DNA of 64,000 nucleotides from Opitutus sp. (lineage in GTDB: Bacteria > Verrucomicrobiota > Verrucomicrobiia > Opitutales > Opitutaceae): positions 1,054,001-1,118,000 of the forward strand of contig JANPZY010000001.1 in NCBI GenBank assembly GCA_024707325.1, read 5' to 3'. The notes beneath the pieces were generated by a model. That model did no database searches. It saw only the letters and a program-made list of their open reading frames with translations, and had not been told where the DNA came from. The first letter of the stretch is position 1; every line of letters begins with the position of its first letter. Positions 47,815 to 57,831 of this stretch are shown here, piece after piece. A program made the translations under genes and the position numbers.

Positions 47815-48852
47815 ATGAGAGCAATCTTCGACGCCAAGACGTTGAGTCATCAGGACCGGGCGGAGATGCGCAGCATTTTCGACCTGTGGATCAAGCAAGT
47901 CGATCGCGGCCATATCCGGCTGCGCATCCCTCATGCCGCGAAAACCGTGCACAAGCTTCGCGGCATGCACTACCACTACCGGCCCGAGATTTTTCTGCAG
48001 ATCCACGGGCACACGGATTTCCGTTTTCCCCGCGAGCGCTTCGATCTGCGGCCGGGTGAGATGTGCATCGTGCCCGCCGGCGTGCCGCATGGTGAAGTCA
48101 TCCACGCCGGTGTCGACCGCCCGTTCCGCAATCTCGTCGCCGGTTTTTATAACAACACGCTCAGTCTCCATTTCGCCTACGAAGCGCAACCGCAGCATCC
48201 AGACATCGAGGCGATCGAGTTTTTCGACGCGCCCGATCTCGAGGTGTTTCTCACGCTCACCAACAGCATCGTGCACGCGGAAGCGATGCAGGCGCCGGCG
48301 CGCGACGCGGTGCTGAAGGGGCTGCTGCTCTCGCTGCTCGGTCTGTTTCGCAACATCATCGAAACCGGGACGGGCAATCTCCACGGCGACACGGGCAAGG
48401 TCTTCCGCGCAAAATGTCTCGTGCGTGAACAATTCTCCAACCCCGAGCTGCGCGTGCAGGACATCGCCGCGATGCTCGGCTGCTCGGCCGACTACCTCTC
48501 GCATCTCTTCCACGTCGAGACGAAGGAGCGGCTCACGCATTACATCCAGCGCATCCGCATCGAAGGCGCGATCCTCGCGCTGGAAACGACCACGCTCACG
48601 GTGTCCGAAATCGCTTACGCGAGCGGCTTCGCGGACCCCGCGTATTTCGCCCGCGTGTTCAAGCAGCACAAGGGACTTTCGCCGCAGGAATTCCGCGCGC
48701 AGCTCGATTCGCTTCGCCATGAGCGCGAACAGAATCCCAAGACGGTTTACGCCGACCGCGTCGATTTCACGCACGGCACGCCGCAACGCCGTGGCGACGC
48801 GGCGGAGCCCGCGGCCGCGGAAACGCCGCACGTCGAGCCGCTGAGCGTTTAG
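47815..48852 (+). CDS. AraC family transcriptional regulator of the maltodextrin locus (inferred)
   Basis: Predicted 345 aa. An N-terminal cupin-like sensing domain (MHYHYRPEIFLQIHGHTDFRF, RPGEMCIVPAGVPHGEV) is followed by a two-helix AraC DNA-binding domain: VQDIAAMLGCSADYLSHLFHVETKERLTHYI and the conserved TTTLTVSEIAYASGFADPAYFARVFKQHKGLSPQEFR. A ~45-residue acidic tail follows. The ATG at 47815 precedes the cupin domain; 26 upstream codons are open but not family-like. Genes for a secreted amylase, TonB receptor, MalQ and MFS permease follow on the same strand, so a sugar-sensing activator is inferred. Confidence 0.9.
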   Translation: MRAIFDAKTLSHQDRAEMRSIFDLWIKQVDRGHIRLRIPHAAKTVHKLRGMHYHYRPEIFLQIHGHTDFRFPRERFDLRPGEMCIVPAGVPHGEVIHAGVDRPFRNLVAGFYNNTLSLHFAYEAQPQHPDIEAIEFFDAPDLEVFLTLTNSIVHAEAMQAPARDAVLKGLLLSLLGLFRNIIETGTGNLHGDTGKVFRAKCLVREQFSNPELRVQDIAAMLGCSADYLSHLFHVETKERLTHYIQRIRIEGAILALETTTLTVSEIAYASGFADPAYFARVFKQHKGLSPQEFRAQLDSLRHEREQNPKTVYADRVDFTHGTPQRRGDAAEPAAAETPHVEPLSV

Positions 48853-48994
48853 CAGTGTGTGAGCCGAGCAGGGTGGTGCACGCGCAAACCCGATTGGGCC
48901 GTGGTCTAGGTTTTCCCCTCGCGATGCAGGAAATGTCCGCATCGGCGGCTTTGCGCTTCGACGTCGCGCCAGCGTTTGCTCGCGTTCCGCCGCC

Positions 48995-51444
48995 ATGAGA
49001 TTCCCCGCGCTTTGCCTCCTGCTTTTTCTGGCCCCCTGTTTCCCTCCTCTGGCGCTTGCGCAGACGCACGTCGCCGTGCCGAGGGTCACGCATCCGTCCG
49101 CGGGGCAGACGCTCTATTTCGTGCTCACCGACCGCTTCGAAAACGGAAAATCCGACAACGACACGGGGGCTATTCCGGCGGTCGCGACGATCACGGCTTC
49201 GATCCCACGTCATTCTCCTATTACCACGGCGGCGACTTTGTGGGACTCGCTGCGCGGCTCGATTACCTGAAACAGCTCGGCATCGACGCTATCTGGATCA
49301 CGCCGCCTTTCCGCAACAAACCCGTGCAACAGGGCAGTGCTGCGTATCACGGTTACTGGATTCTCGATTTCCTCGCGATCGATCCGCACCTCGGGACCGA
49401 CGACGAGTTCCGCGCGTTCGTGCGCGAGGCCCACGCGCGCGGCATCCGTGTGATCCTCGACATCGTCGTCAATCACACCGCCGATGTGATCGTCTATCGC
49501 GACGGCCATCTTGATTATCGCGCGCTGGCTGATGCGCCCACGCGCGATGCGGAGGGACGTCCGATCGATCTCACGCGTCTGGCCTACAACGGTATCGGTT
49601 CCTTGGATACGTTTCCCGTGCTCTCCGCCGAGCGCAGCTTCGCTTACGTGCCCGAGGTTCCGACCGCGGAGGCCAACGCGAAAAACCCTGCGTGGCTCAA
49701 TGACGTCACGCTCTACCACAACCGCGGCAACAGCACCTTCCGCGGCGAGAGTTCGCTCTACGGCGATTTTTCCGGACTCGACGATACCATGACGGAGCAT
49801 CCGCGTGTCGTGCAGGGCTTCATCGAAATCTTCACGCGGTGGCTCGTGGATTACCAAGTGGACGGCTTCCGCATCGACACGACCAAGCACGCCAACCTCG
49901 AATTCTGGCAGGCCTTTGGTCCCGCGATCCGCGCCGCGGCGCGCGAGCGTGGTCGGGATCACTTCATCAGCTTCGGCGAAGTCTCCGCGGGCAAGGATGC
50001 CACCGCGTTTCTCAGCGAATACTCCACGCTCGGCACGCTCGACGGCACGCTGGACTTCGCGTTTCAGCACGCGGCACGCGATTTCGTTTCGCGCGGCGCC
50101 AGCGCGCGTGTGCTCGAAGAGCTTTTCGCGAAGGACGACTTCTACACCGACCACGACAGCAACGCGCACAGCTCCGTCACGTTTCTCGGCAATCACGACG
50201 GCGGACGCTTTGGCGGATTTCTGCGCGAGGATAATCACGACGCCGACGACGCGCGGCTGCTCCAGCTCATGCGCCTCGGCCACGCGCTGATGTTCTTCGT
50301 GCGCGGACTGCCCACCGTTTACTACGGCGACGAACAGGGCTTGAGCACGCCGGGCGAAGACAAGCTCGCGCGCGAGTCGATGTTTGCTTCGCGGGCCGTC
50401 GAGTTTCGGGAGCGACAGCTCATCGGCACCGCCCGCACGGGCGCCGACGACAAGTTCGATCCCGCGCATCCGCTCTTTCGCGAGATTGCGAAACTCGCGC
50501 AGCTCCGCCGCGGACATCCGGCGCTCGCGCGTGGCGCGATGATCGTGCGGCCGACGGATCACGAAAACGTCTTTGCGTTCTCGCGCATCGAGCGCGGTGA
50601 ACTCATCGAGTATCTCGTCGCCGCGAACAATGCGCGGGACACCTCGGCCGAGGTGCTTGTCGCAACGAGCCAACCTGCGGGTGCGAAACTCGAACTCCTC
50701 TACGCCACGCCCGAGTCGGGACAAGGTGCGGACCGGGTCGTGACCGTGGATGGATCGGGTCGAGCCAGGGTGCGGCTCGGGCCGCTCCAGATGGCGGCCT
50801 GGCGTGCGACTAAGTCCGTCCCGAGTCGAGCCACGGTGCGCACCGTGTCGTTCCAAAGTCCGGCCCGAGGCGCGGCATTGTCCTTCTCGCGCGTCGTCGT
50901 CGACGGGCAGGCGTTTCCGTCGCGCGAGAGAATCGAAGTCGAAGTCGAGGGCGGCGACGGCGTGGGCGAGGTGACGTTCGCGCTGGAGCGCGCGTCGAGG
51001 CCCGGACAGTTTGAACTGCTCGGCACCGACGATGCGCCGCCGTATCGGATCTTCTGGCGTCCGCCGGCGGATTTGCGGCCGGGTGAAACGTTTTCGCTGC
51101 TCGCGACGTTCGACGACCTGCGTGGGGCCCGGCGGAGCACGCGATTGGATGGACTCACCGTAGCCGCCGCATCGGTGGTGCCGGGTATCCGAGGAGCGGA
51201 TACGCCGTCCTTCGTTCGCACGTTGCCTCGGTTTCTCGCGCTCACGCAAGAGGGTGGAGCGCCGTTGAGCGTGGAGGCGCGCGGCACGGCGCCACTGGAG
51301 TATCGCTGGTTTAAGGATAGTCGCGAAATCACCGGCTCGACAGATCCTCATCTAAACGTGACGGAACCTGGCGTCTATCGTGTCGTCGTAAGTAATCGCG
51401 CGGGCGCGGTGATGACGCCCGAGGTGACGGTTTCACGCGAGTAA
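48995..51444 (+). CDS. Secreted GH13 alpha-amylase with C-terminal extension (one frame break)
   Basis: About 816 aa after repair. Signal peptide RFPALCLLLFLAPCFPPLALA. The TIM barrel shows YFVLTDRFENGKSDN, GIRVILDIVVNHTAD, the nucleophile in VDGFRIDTTKH, acid/base Glu in FGEVSAG and the third acid in FLGNHDGGR, complete for GH13. The break is at the G5 run 49165-49169; adding one G gives DTGGYSGGRDDHGFDP and joins both frames. After the barrel and a beta domain, a 55-residue stretch (nt 50713-50877) is encoded by an 11-bp repeat array. Ig-like or Fn3-like segments follow. It should degrade starch or maltodextrin outside the cytoplasm. Confidence 0.9.
50713..50877 (-). repeat. 11-bp repeat array, 15 units, inside the amylase coding region
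   Basis: Units such as GAGTCGGGACA, AGGTGCGGACC, GGGTCGTGACC, GGGTCGAGCCA, GGGTGCGGCTC, GAGTCGAGCCA and CGGTGCGCACC run in exact 11-bp phase. Fifteen units equal 165 bases, so 55 codons are read through without a stop. Its dimer motif lies on the minus strand, antisense to the gene, unlike the other arrays. Confidence 0.82.
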
Positions 51445-51470
51445 CGCCCGAAGATTTTTCCTGTGTAGCG

Positions 51471-51505
51471 AGAACGTCGGCCGCTCTGGCCGGCGTTCTT
51501 TTTTT
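51471..51505 (+). terminator. Rho-independent terminator after the amylase gene
   Basis: Arms AGAACGTCGGCC and GGCCGGCGTTCT (one G-U pair) enclose a five-base loop, followed by seven T. A strong intrinsic terminator. The rest of the 51445-51797 gap shows no gene and includes repeated GACAAAACT and the shared CAGGATTTTTTCC motif, so it probably holds the receptor promoter. Confidence 0.9.
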
Positions 51506-51797
51506 GGCGGCTCGCGACAAAACTTTGCCGGGGAGGACAAAACTTGGATGCGCTCCATTTGCTTCCTCCGAGCGTCGAGGCGCGATGGAAAGAAGCGCTC
51601 GGTAATCCAGGATTTTTTCCGGGTGTTGTCGGTTTTCTACCAGGAAGGCCGGTGGAGGATTCGCGCGCGTGGTGCAGTGTGTTCCTCAACCCCGAGGGGC
51701 CGTCGTGCCGCCTCTTCACTGCCCCCAACTACGAACCCTTTCGCCGCCGCGCACAACCGCGGCCGGCGACGCGACACAACCGAAAGAACATATCCCC

Positions 51798-54581
51798 ATG
51801 TCTGCACAACCGTCACCCCGCCGTTCCTTGCGCGCTGTCTTGCGCCGACCGGGAATGGCCTTGCTCGCGGCGGCGTTTCCCTTCGCCGTGGCTGCTCAAC
51901 CCGAACCCGATTCCGACCAACGGCCGAGCAACGACGAACCCTACGTTCTCGCCGATTTCACCGTCACCAGTGGTTTCGCCAGCAGTCTCGCGGCGGCGAC
52001 CGAGGAGAAACAACGACTCACGGTCATCAGCGAGGTCATCCACGCGGAGGACATCGGCAAGTTGCCCGACATCAGCATCGCCGAGTCGCTCACGCGCTTG
52101 CCGGGTCTCACCACGCAGCGTCTGAACGGTCGCGCGCAGGCGATCGTGATTCGCGGCCTCAACGGTGATTTCAGCACCGCGCTGCTCAACGGTCGCCAGC
52201 AGGTCAGCACCGCGTCGGGTCGCTCGGTCGAGTTCGACCAATATCCCGCGGAGCTGCTCAACAACGTGGTCGTTTATAAATCCACCGACGCGTCGCTCGT
52301 GGGGCAGGGCCTTTCGGGCACGGTCGATCTGCAGACGGTGCGTCCGCTGAGCTTCGGCCGGCGCGCGATCGCCGCGAGCGTGTTCTACGAGTGGACCGAC
52401 ATGGCGCCGCTCAATCCCGATTCGGACCGCGGCGGCTTTCGCGAGACGCTCTCGTATATCGATCAGTTCAACGATCGTAAGGTGGGCATTGCGTTCGGCG
52501 TTTCGAACTCCGTGCGTCCGGGCCAGGGCGAGCAGTTCAACTCGTGGGGCTACGACAGTGGTTTCGGCGGAGACAGCCTCATGGGCGGCGCGAAACCGTT
52601 CGTGCGCAGCAGCGAGATCCGTCGCGATGCCTACATGGGCGTGATCGAGTTCAAGCCGAACGAGACGTTCCATTCCACGATCGATCTGTTCTACTCCAAC
52701 TTCCACGAGGATCAGAAACTCCGCGGCATCGAGATGCCGCTCAGTCCGAACTGGGGCACCTACGCGGTGCTCGAGCCCGGCTACACGGTGGAGGACGGCC
52801 TCATCACGGATGCCACGCTCACCAACTTCTTCGGTGTTGCGCGCAACGACTACGCGAAGCGCGACGACCATCTGTTCGCCGGCGGTTGGAACTTCGTTAT
52901 CGGTCCTGAGGAAGGCTGGCGTCTGAACCTCGACCTCAGCCACTCGCGCGTGAAGCGCACGGACTTCGTGCTCGAGACTTACTCCGGCTACGGCGTCAAC
53001 GGCGTCGGCACGCCCGACACGATTACGTATCATCTCGCGCCGGATGGTGGTGCCGGTGCGACGTTCGAGCATCAGCTCGATTACTCCGATGGCTCGGCGA
53101 TGCGTCTCGGCATGCCGCAGGGTTGGGGCGTTTCCGACGATCGTCCGTCCGGTCAGCACGGCTTCGTCAAAGGCCCGATCGCGGAGGACAAGCTCACGCA
53201 ATACAAGGCCTCGATCGAACATCCGCTGCCGGTGTTCTTCAACCGCTTCGAGCTCGGACTGGTGTTCAACCAGCGCGAAAAATACGAAACCGAGTCCGGT
53301 CCCAATGGCATGGAAGGTTTCTTCCTGCAGTTGCCCAACGGCGCCTCGAGCGCGCCGATGCCCGAATCGATCGGCACGGCCGATCTGAGCTTCATCGGCA
53401 TGGGCGAGCTCTATGCCTACGATCCGGTCGCGCTCTATGAGAGCGGATTCTACGACAAGGTCCCCAATAACGACCCGGCGCGCATGTCCAATAACTGGGA
53501 TGTCGATGAGAAGATCTCGATCGCGTTTCTGAAATTCGACATCGACCACAAGCTCGGTCGCATCCCACTCACCGGCAACCTCGGCGTGCAGGTGATCCAC
53601 ACCGAGCAGAAATCGCGAGGACAGGCGATCAACACCGGTAGTCTTACCGTGGATACGGTCACGGGCAGCCACGACTACACCGATTTCGTGCCGAGCCTGA
53701 ATTTGAACTTCCATCTCACCGAGCGCGATTCGCTGCGTGTCAGTGCCGCGCGTCAGCTCGCACGCCAGCCGATGAACGATATGCGCGCGGGTTCGACGTT
53801 CTCGTTCGATCGCGACAAGGCCGGCGCCACCGAGCTCGAGAACAGCCCGTGGAGCGCGGAAGGCGGCAATCCCGAGCTCGAGCCGTGGCGCTCCAATTCG
53901 TTCGACGTTTCGCTCGAACACTACTTCGCGGACAGCAAGGGCTACGTCGCCGTCGCCGCGTTCTACAAGGACCTCGTTTCCTACACCTACAACGCGAAGA
54001 TCGTGAAAGATTTCACCGGCTATCCGACCGGCGCGGAAGGCGTGGAGCCCGTCCTGTGGGAAGGCTACAGCACCGTGCCGACCAACGGTCAGGGCGGCAT
54101 GATCAAGGGTCTCGAGTTCACGCTTTCGATCGCCGGCGAGAAATTCACGCCCGTGCTCAAGGGCTTCGGCGTGATCGCGAGCGCGTCGTTCTTCAAGAGC
54201 TCGATCCAGCCCGATCTCGGCAATCCGGCCACGCCGCTCGTCGGTCTCTCCGACCAGGTGCGCAGCGGCACGGTTTACTACGAGCGCGGCGGTTTCTCGG
54301 CCCGCATCAGTGCGCGCTTCCGCAATGAATATCGCGGCGACATCGCGACCTTTGGTCCGCGCGGCGCCGTGTATCGCAACCTGCAACCCGAGACGGTCGT
54401 GGACGCGCAGGTCAGCTACACGTTCCAGCGCGGTCCGCTCAAGAACCTCGCGATCATCGCGCAGGCCTACAACCTGACCGACGAGCCGCTCGTCGCCACG
54501 TCGGGCGCGGACACGCGCTACATTCAGGACTATCAGGAATACGGCGCGAACTACTCGCTGGGCGTTTCCTACAAGTTCTGA
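51798..54581 (+). CDS. TonB-dependent receptor (probable maltodextrin uptake)
   Basis: Predicted 927 aa. Signal peptide with MALLAAAFPFAVAAQ; a plug domain with ISVIHAEDIGKLPD-type sequence (EVIHAEDIGKLPDISIAESLTRLPG), AIVIRGLNGDF and VVYKSTDASLVGQGLSGTVDLQTV, typical of the Caulobacter-type TonB receptor subgroup. A 22-strand barrel follows, ending ANYSLGVSYKF with a terminal Phe. A canonical TonB box is not obvious. It sits between amylase and malQ, so import of malto-oligosaccharides across the outer membrane is inferred. The ATG at 51798 directly precedes the signal peptide. Confidence 0.93.
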   Translation: MSAQPSPRRSLRAVLRRPGMALLAAAFPFAVAAQPEPDSDQRPSNDEPYVLADFTVTSGFASSLAAATEEKQRLTVISEVIHAEDIGKLPDISIAESLTRLPGLTTQRLNGRAQAIVIRGLNGDFSTALLNGRQQVSTASGRSVEFDQYPAELLNNVVVYKSTDASLVGQGLSGTVDLQTVRPLSFGRRAIAASVFYEWTDMAPLNPDSDRGGFRETLSYIDQFNDRKVGIAFGVSNSVRPGQGEQFNSWGYDSGFGGDSLMGGAKPFVRSSEIRRDAYMGVIEFKPNETFHSTIDLFYSNFHEDQKLRGIEMPLSPNWGTYAVLEPGYTVEDGLITDATLTNFFGVARNDYAKRDDHLFAGGWNFVIGPEEGWRLNLDLSHSRVKRTDFVLETYSGYGVNGVGTPDTITYHLAPDGGAGATFEHQLDYSDGSAMRLGMPQGWGVSDDRPSGQHGFVKGPIAEDKLTQYKASIEHPLPVFFNRFELGLVFNQREKYETESGPNGMEGFFLQLPNGASSAPMPESIGTADLSFIGMGELYAYDPVALYESGFYDKVPNNDPARMSNNWDVDEKISIAFLKFDIDHKLGRIPLTGNLGVQVIHTEQKSRGQAINTGSLTVDTVTGSHDYTDFVPSLNLNFHLTERDSLRVSAARQLARQPMNDMRAGSTFSFDRDKAGATELENSPWSAEGGNPELEPWRSNSFDVSLEHYFADSKGYVAVAAFYKDLVSYTYNAKIVKDFTGYPTGAEGVEPVLWEGYSTVPTNGQGGMIKGLEFTLSIAGEKFTPVLKGFGVIASASFFKSSIQPDLGNPATPLVGLSDQVRSGTVYYERGGFSARISARFRNEYRGDIATFGPRGAVYRNLQPETVVDAQVSYTFQRGPLKNLAIIAQAYNLTDEPLVATSGADTRYIQDYQEYGANYSLGVSYKF

Positions 54582-54763
54582 GTTTACGCACCCACGACCG
54601 CGCCTCCGTGACCGATGGCTTCCGGACGCAGCGTCCGGGAGCCCGGGCGGGAGCGCGTGCCGCGGGTAGATTTCCTCCGCCGCGGAAAATGTTCATCGAG
54701 CTTCCAGCTTCGTCTCCTCGTGCACCCGATTCCGCCGGCCTTTCCGATCGTTCGTCTTCCGCC

Positions 54764-56341
54764 ATGGATTCTCCTTCGCCTTCCTGGCTCGATCGCCGTT
54801 CCGCTGGTGTGCTCGCGCACGTCTCGTCCTTGCCCGGTGGATACGGCATCGGAAATCTCGGCCCCGGCGCGCGGGCCTTTGTCGATTACCTGAGCAGCGC
54901 CGGCGTGCGTTACTGGCAGATCTGCCCGACCGGTCCCACCGGCTATGGTGATTCGCCCTACCAGTCGTTTTCGAGCTCGGCGGGTAATCCCTACTTCATC
55001 GATCTCGGCGAACTCGAGCGCGAGGGCTTGCTGGAAGCGGCCGATCTCGCCGAGCTCCGCCGGCTGCCCGTGCGCCGCGTCAACTACGGCGCGCTCTATG
55101 ATGCGTTCTGGCCGGTGCTCGCGCGCGCGGCCGATCGCTTCGGTGAGCGGGAGCGGCTCGGGAAATTTCCGCCGCTGAAACAATTTCGTCGCCGCCACGC
55201 GACGTGGTTGGAGCCTTTCGCGCATTTCATGGCGCTGAAGGCTCGTTTCCACGGCGATCCGTGGACGCTCTGGCCGAGAGAGTATCGCACGTGGACGCCC
55301 GAGCTCGGCGCGAAACTCCCGCCCGACGTGCAACGCGAAGCCGCGCGACAGATTTTCTATCAATACGTCTTCTTCGGCCAGTGGGAGCGGCTGCGCGACT
55401 ACGCGCGCGAGAAAGGCGTCGGGATCATCGGCGATGTGCCGATCTTCGTCGCGCTCGACAGCGCCGACACGTGGCAGCATCGCGCGGCCTTCCGGCTCGA
55501 CCGGCAGGGCAATCCGCTCGTGGTCGCGGGCGTGCCGCCGGATTATTTCTCCGCCTACGGCCAGCTCTGGGGCAACCCGCTCTACGACTGGGGTTATCTC
55601 GCAAAAACCGGCTACGCGTGGTGGATCGAACGACTGCGCAGCGCATTCGAGCTCTACGATGTGATCCGTCTCGATCACTTCCGCGGTTTCGACACGTATT
55701 GGGAAATTCCCGCCGACGCGACCGACGCGCGCTCCGGTCGCTGGCGCAAGGGACCGGGCCTGCCGTTTTTCGAAACCGTTCAACGCGCGCTCCCGCACGC
55801 AAAAATCATCGCGGAAGATCTCGGCTATGTCGGCCCCGAAGTCGTCGCACTGCGCCGCGCGGCGGGTTTGCCCGGGATGCGCGTGCTGCAGTTCGCCTAC
55901 GGGCACGACGAAAACAACGTCAACCTGCCGCACCACTTTCCGCTCGCGAGCATCACCTACACCGGCACGCACGACAACAACACCACGCGCGGGTGGCTCG
56001 AGTCGCTGAAGGAGCCGTATCGCTCGCAGGTTTTCGAGTATTACCAGCTCAAGAACACGTCGTCCGCGTGGCCCGTGATTCGCGCGGCCTTTGCCACCAC
56101 GTCGCGCCTGGCGGTCGTGCCTGTGCAGGACCTGCTCGATCTCGGCGGCGATGCCGTGCTAAACCGCCCCGGCACCACGATTGGCAACTGGCAGTGGCGC
56201 TTCACGACCGAGCAGCTCGCACGGCTCGCGAAACAAAAAACCTCGGAGCTGCGTCGCCTGATCGAACTCTATGACCGCACCGGCGATCGCGAAATCGCCG
56301 ACTACAGCAAGCCGCCCACGACGCATCCGCGCCGCGCATGA
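54764..56341 (+). CDS. malQ: 4-alpha-glucanotransferase (amylomaltase)
   Basis: Predicted 525 aa GH77 enzyme. RSAGVLAHVSSLPGGYGIGNLG at the start, YWQICPTGPTGYGDSPYQSFSSSAGNP, the nucleophile in DVIRLDHFRGFDTYWEIPA, acid/base Glu in IIAEDLG and TGTHDNNTTRGW are all present. It transfers glucan segments between malto-oligosaccharides in the cytoplasm. ATG 54764 was chosen; an upstream ATG at 54689 is open. Its stop overlaps the MFS gene start (ATGA), so the two are coupled. Confidence 0.96.
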   Translation: MDSPSPSWLDRRSAGVLAHVSSLPGGYGIGNLGPGARAFVDYLSSAGVRYWQICPTGPTGYGDSPYQSFSSSAGNPYFIDLGELEREGLLEAADLAELRRLPVRRVNYGALYDAFWPVLARAADRFGERERLGKFPPLKQFRRRHATWLEPFAHFMALKARFHGDPWTLWPREYRTWTPELGAKLPPDVQREAARQIFYQYVFFGQWERLRDYAREKGVGIIGDVPIFVALDSADTWQHRAAFRLDRQGNPLVVAGVPPDYFSAYGQLWGNPLYDWGYLAKTGYAWWIERLRSAFELYDVIRLDHFRGFDTYWEIPADATDARSGRWRKGPGLPFFETVQRALPHAKIIAEDLGYVGPEVVALRRAAGLPGMRVLQFAYGHDENNVNLPHHFPLASITYTGTHDNNTTRGWLESLKEPYRSQVFEYYQLKNTSSAWPVIRAAFATTSRLAVVPVQDLLDLGGDAVLNRPGTTIGNWQWRFTTEQLARLAKQKTSELRRLIELYDRTGDREIADYSKPPTTHPRRA

Positions 56342-57661
56342 ACGCACGTCCGCTCTCGTTCGCCGATATTCTCAAAATGAATTTCGGCTTCCTCGGCATC
56401 CAGTTCGGCTGGGGCCTGCAGATGGCGAACATGAGCGCCATCTACCAATACCTTGGCGCCGAGGAGAGTGAGATTCCGCTGCTGTGGCTCGCCGCTCCGG
56501 TGACTGGCCTGCTCGTGCAGCCGATCATTGGTTACTATAGCGATCGCACGTGGGCGCGGCTCGGACGGCGGCGTCCGTTTTTTTCTCGTCGGTGCGATTC
56601 TCGCAAGCCTCGCGCTGATCGCGATGCCCAACTCGTCCTCGCTCTGGATGGCGGCCGGTCTGCTCTGGCTGCTCGACGGCTCCGTCAACATCAGCATGGA
56701 ACCGTTTCGCGCGTTCGTCGGCGATCTGCTTCCGCCGCAGCAGCGCAAGGTCGGTTTCGCGATGCAGAGTCTGCTCATCGGTTTTGGCGCGATTCTCTCG
56801 TCGATGCTGCCATGGCTGCTCGCGAATGTTTTCGGTCTGGCGCTGGCGACGTCGTCCGCGGAGTCGCGCATTCCGGCGACCGTGCACCTGTCGTTCTACA
56901 TCGGCGCCGTCGTGTTCATGACGGCCGTGCTCTATACCGTGCTCACCACGCGCGAGCATCCGCCAAAAGATCTCGCGGCGTTCGAAGCGGAGAAACGCGC
57001 CACCGCCGGAGTGGGACACGCGATCACGGGAATTTTCAGCGGACTTGTCGGCATGCCGCTCGTGATGCGGCGGCTCGCCGTCGTGCAGTTCTTCACCTGG
57101 TTCGGGCTTTTCTGTCTCTGGATTTATTTCACGCCCGCACTCGCGCACGGACTTTTCGGCGGCGAGCCTGGCTCGGAATCGTATCAACGCGGCGTCGAAT
57201 GGGCGGGCGTGTGCCTCGGCGTTTACAACGGGGTCGCGTGCGGCTTCGCCTTCGTGCTGCTCGGGCTCACGCAGAGGTTTTCCGCGCGCTCGATTCACCG
57301 CGCGGCGCTTCTCGTCGGCGGACTCGGCCTTGCGAGCGTGGCGTATTGGAAAAACGAATACGGACCGTTGCTCTCGATGGCCGCGCTCGGCGTCGGATGG
57401 GCGAGCATTTTGTCGATGCCGTATGCGATGCTCGCCAACGCGCTCCCGCCCGCGCGCATGGGTTTCTACATGGGCGTGTTCAACTTCTTCATCGTGATCC
57501 CGCAGATCATCGCGTCGGCCGTGCTCGGCTTCGTGGTGAAAAACGCGTTCGACGGCCGGGCAATGCCCGCGGTCGTGATCGGCGGCTGCTCACTCGTTAT
57601 CGCTGCGCTTGCGGTGACCTGGGTGCCCAAGGACCAAGCCGACACGCCGATCGGAGTGTGA
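56338..57661 (+). CDS. MFS sugar transporter, SLC45-like (one frame break)
   Basis: About 440 aa after repair, 12 helices. It opens FADILKMNFGFLGIQFGWGLQMANMSAIYQYLGA, then APVTGLLVQPIIGYYSDRTWARLGRRRPFF, the pattern of SLC45/sucrose-maltose proton symporters. The frame breaks at the T7 run 56578-56584; with six T it continues as FLVGAILASLALIAMP and is open to the end. Coupled to malQ, it is the likely inner-membrane importer for maltodextrin. The break is probably a sequencing error because the rest shows no decay. Confidence 0.85.
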
Positions 57662-57683
57662 CGTTTCTCTCGTCCAAGCCGTT

Positions 57684-57819
57684 CGCCACAGAGGCACAGA
57701 GCTGTGACACAGAGATCACAGAGGAGATTTTGAGCACAAAGATGCACAAGAAATTGGACGGCGGTTCAGCCACCTGAACTCGGTGCTCTCCGTGCCTCCT
57801 CGCGTGTCCTCTGTGTAAC
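57684..57819. repeat. Long imperfect inverted repeat after the MFS gene
   Basis: GCCACAGAGGCACAGAG at 57684 and following CACAGAG repeats face CTCCGTGCCTCCTCGCGTG and TCCTCTGTGTAAC at the right end. The central part is lower in GC. It lies between convergent genes and may act as a two-way 3' hairpin or be a small mobile palindrome. Confidence 0.6.
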
Positions 57820-57831
57820 TAAACTAATTTC

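Noticed and set aside
51544..51797. A small gene before the TonB receptor (open frames starting at 51544 and 51548)
   Set aside because: Both frames run into the receptor gene in the wrong register and encode Arg/Ser/Pro-rich sequence with no ribosome-binding site; the region fits better as a promoter.
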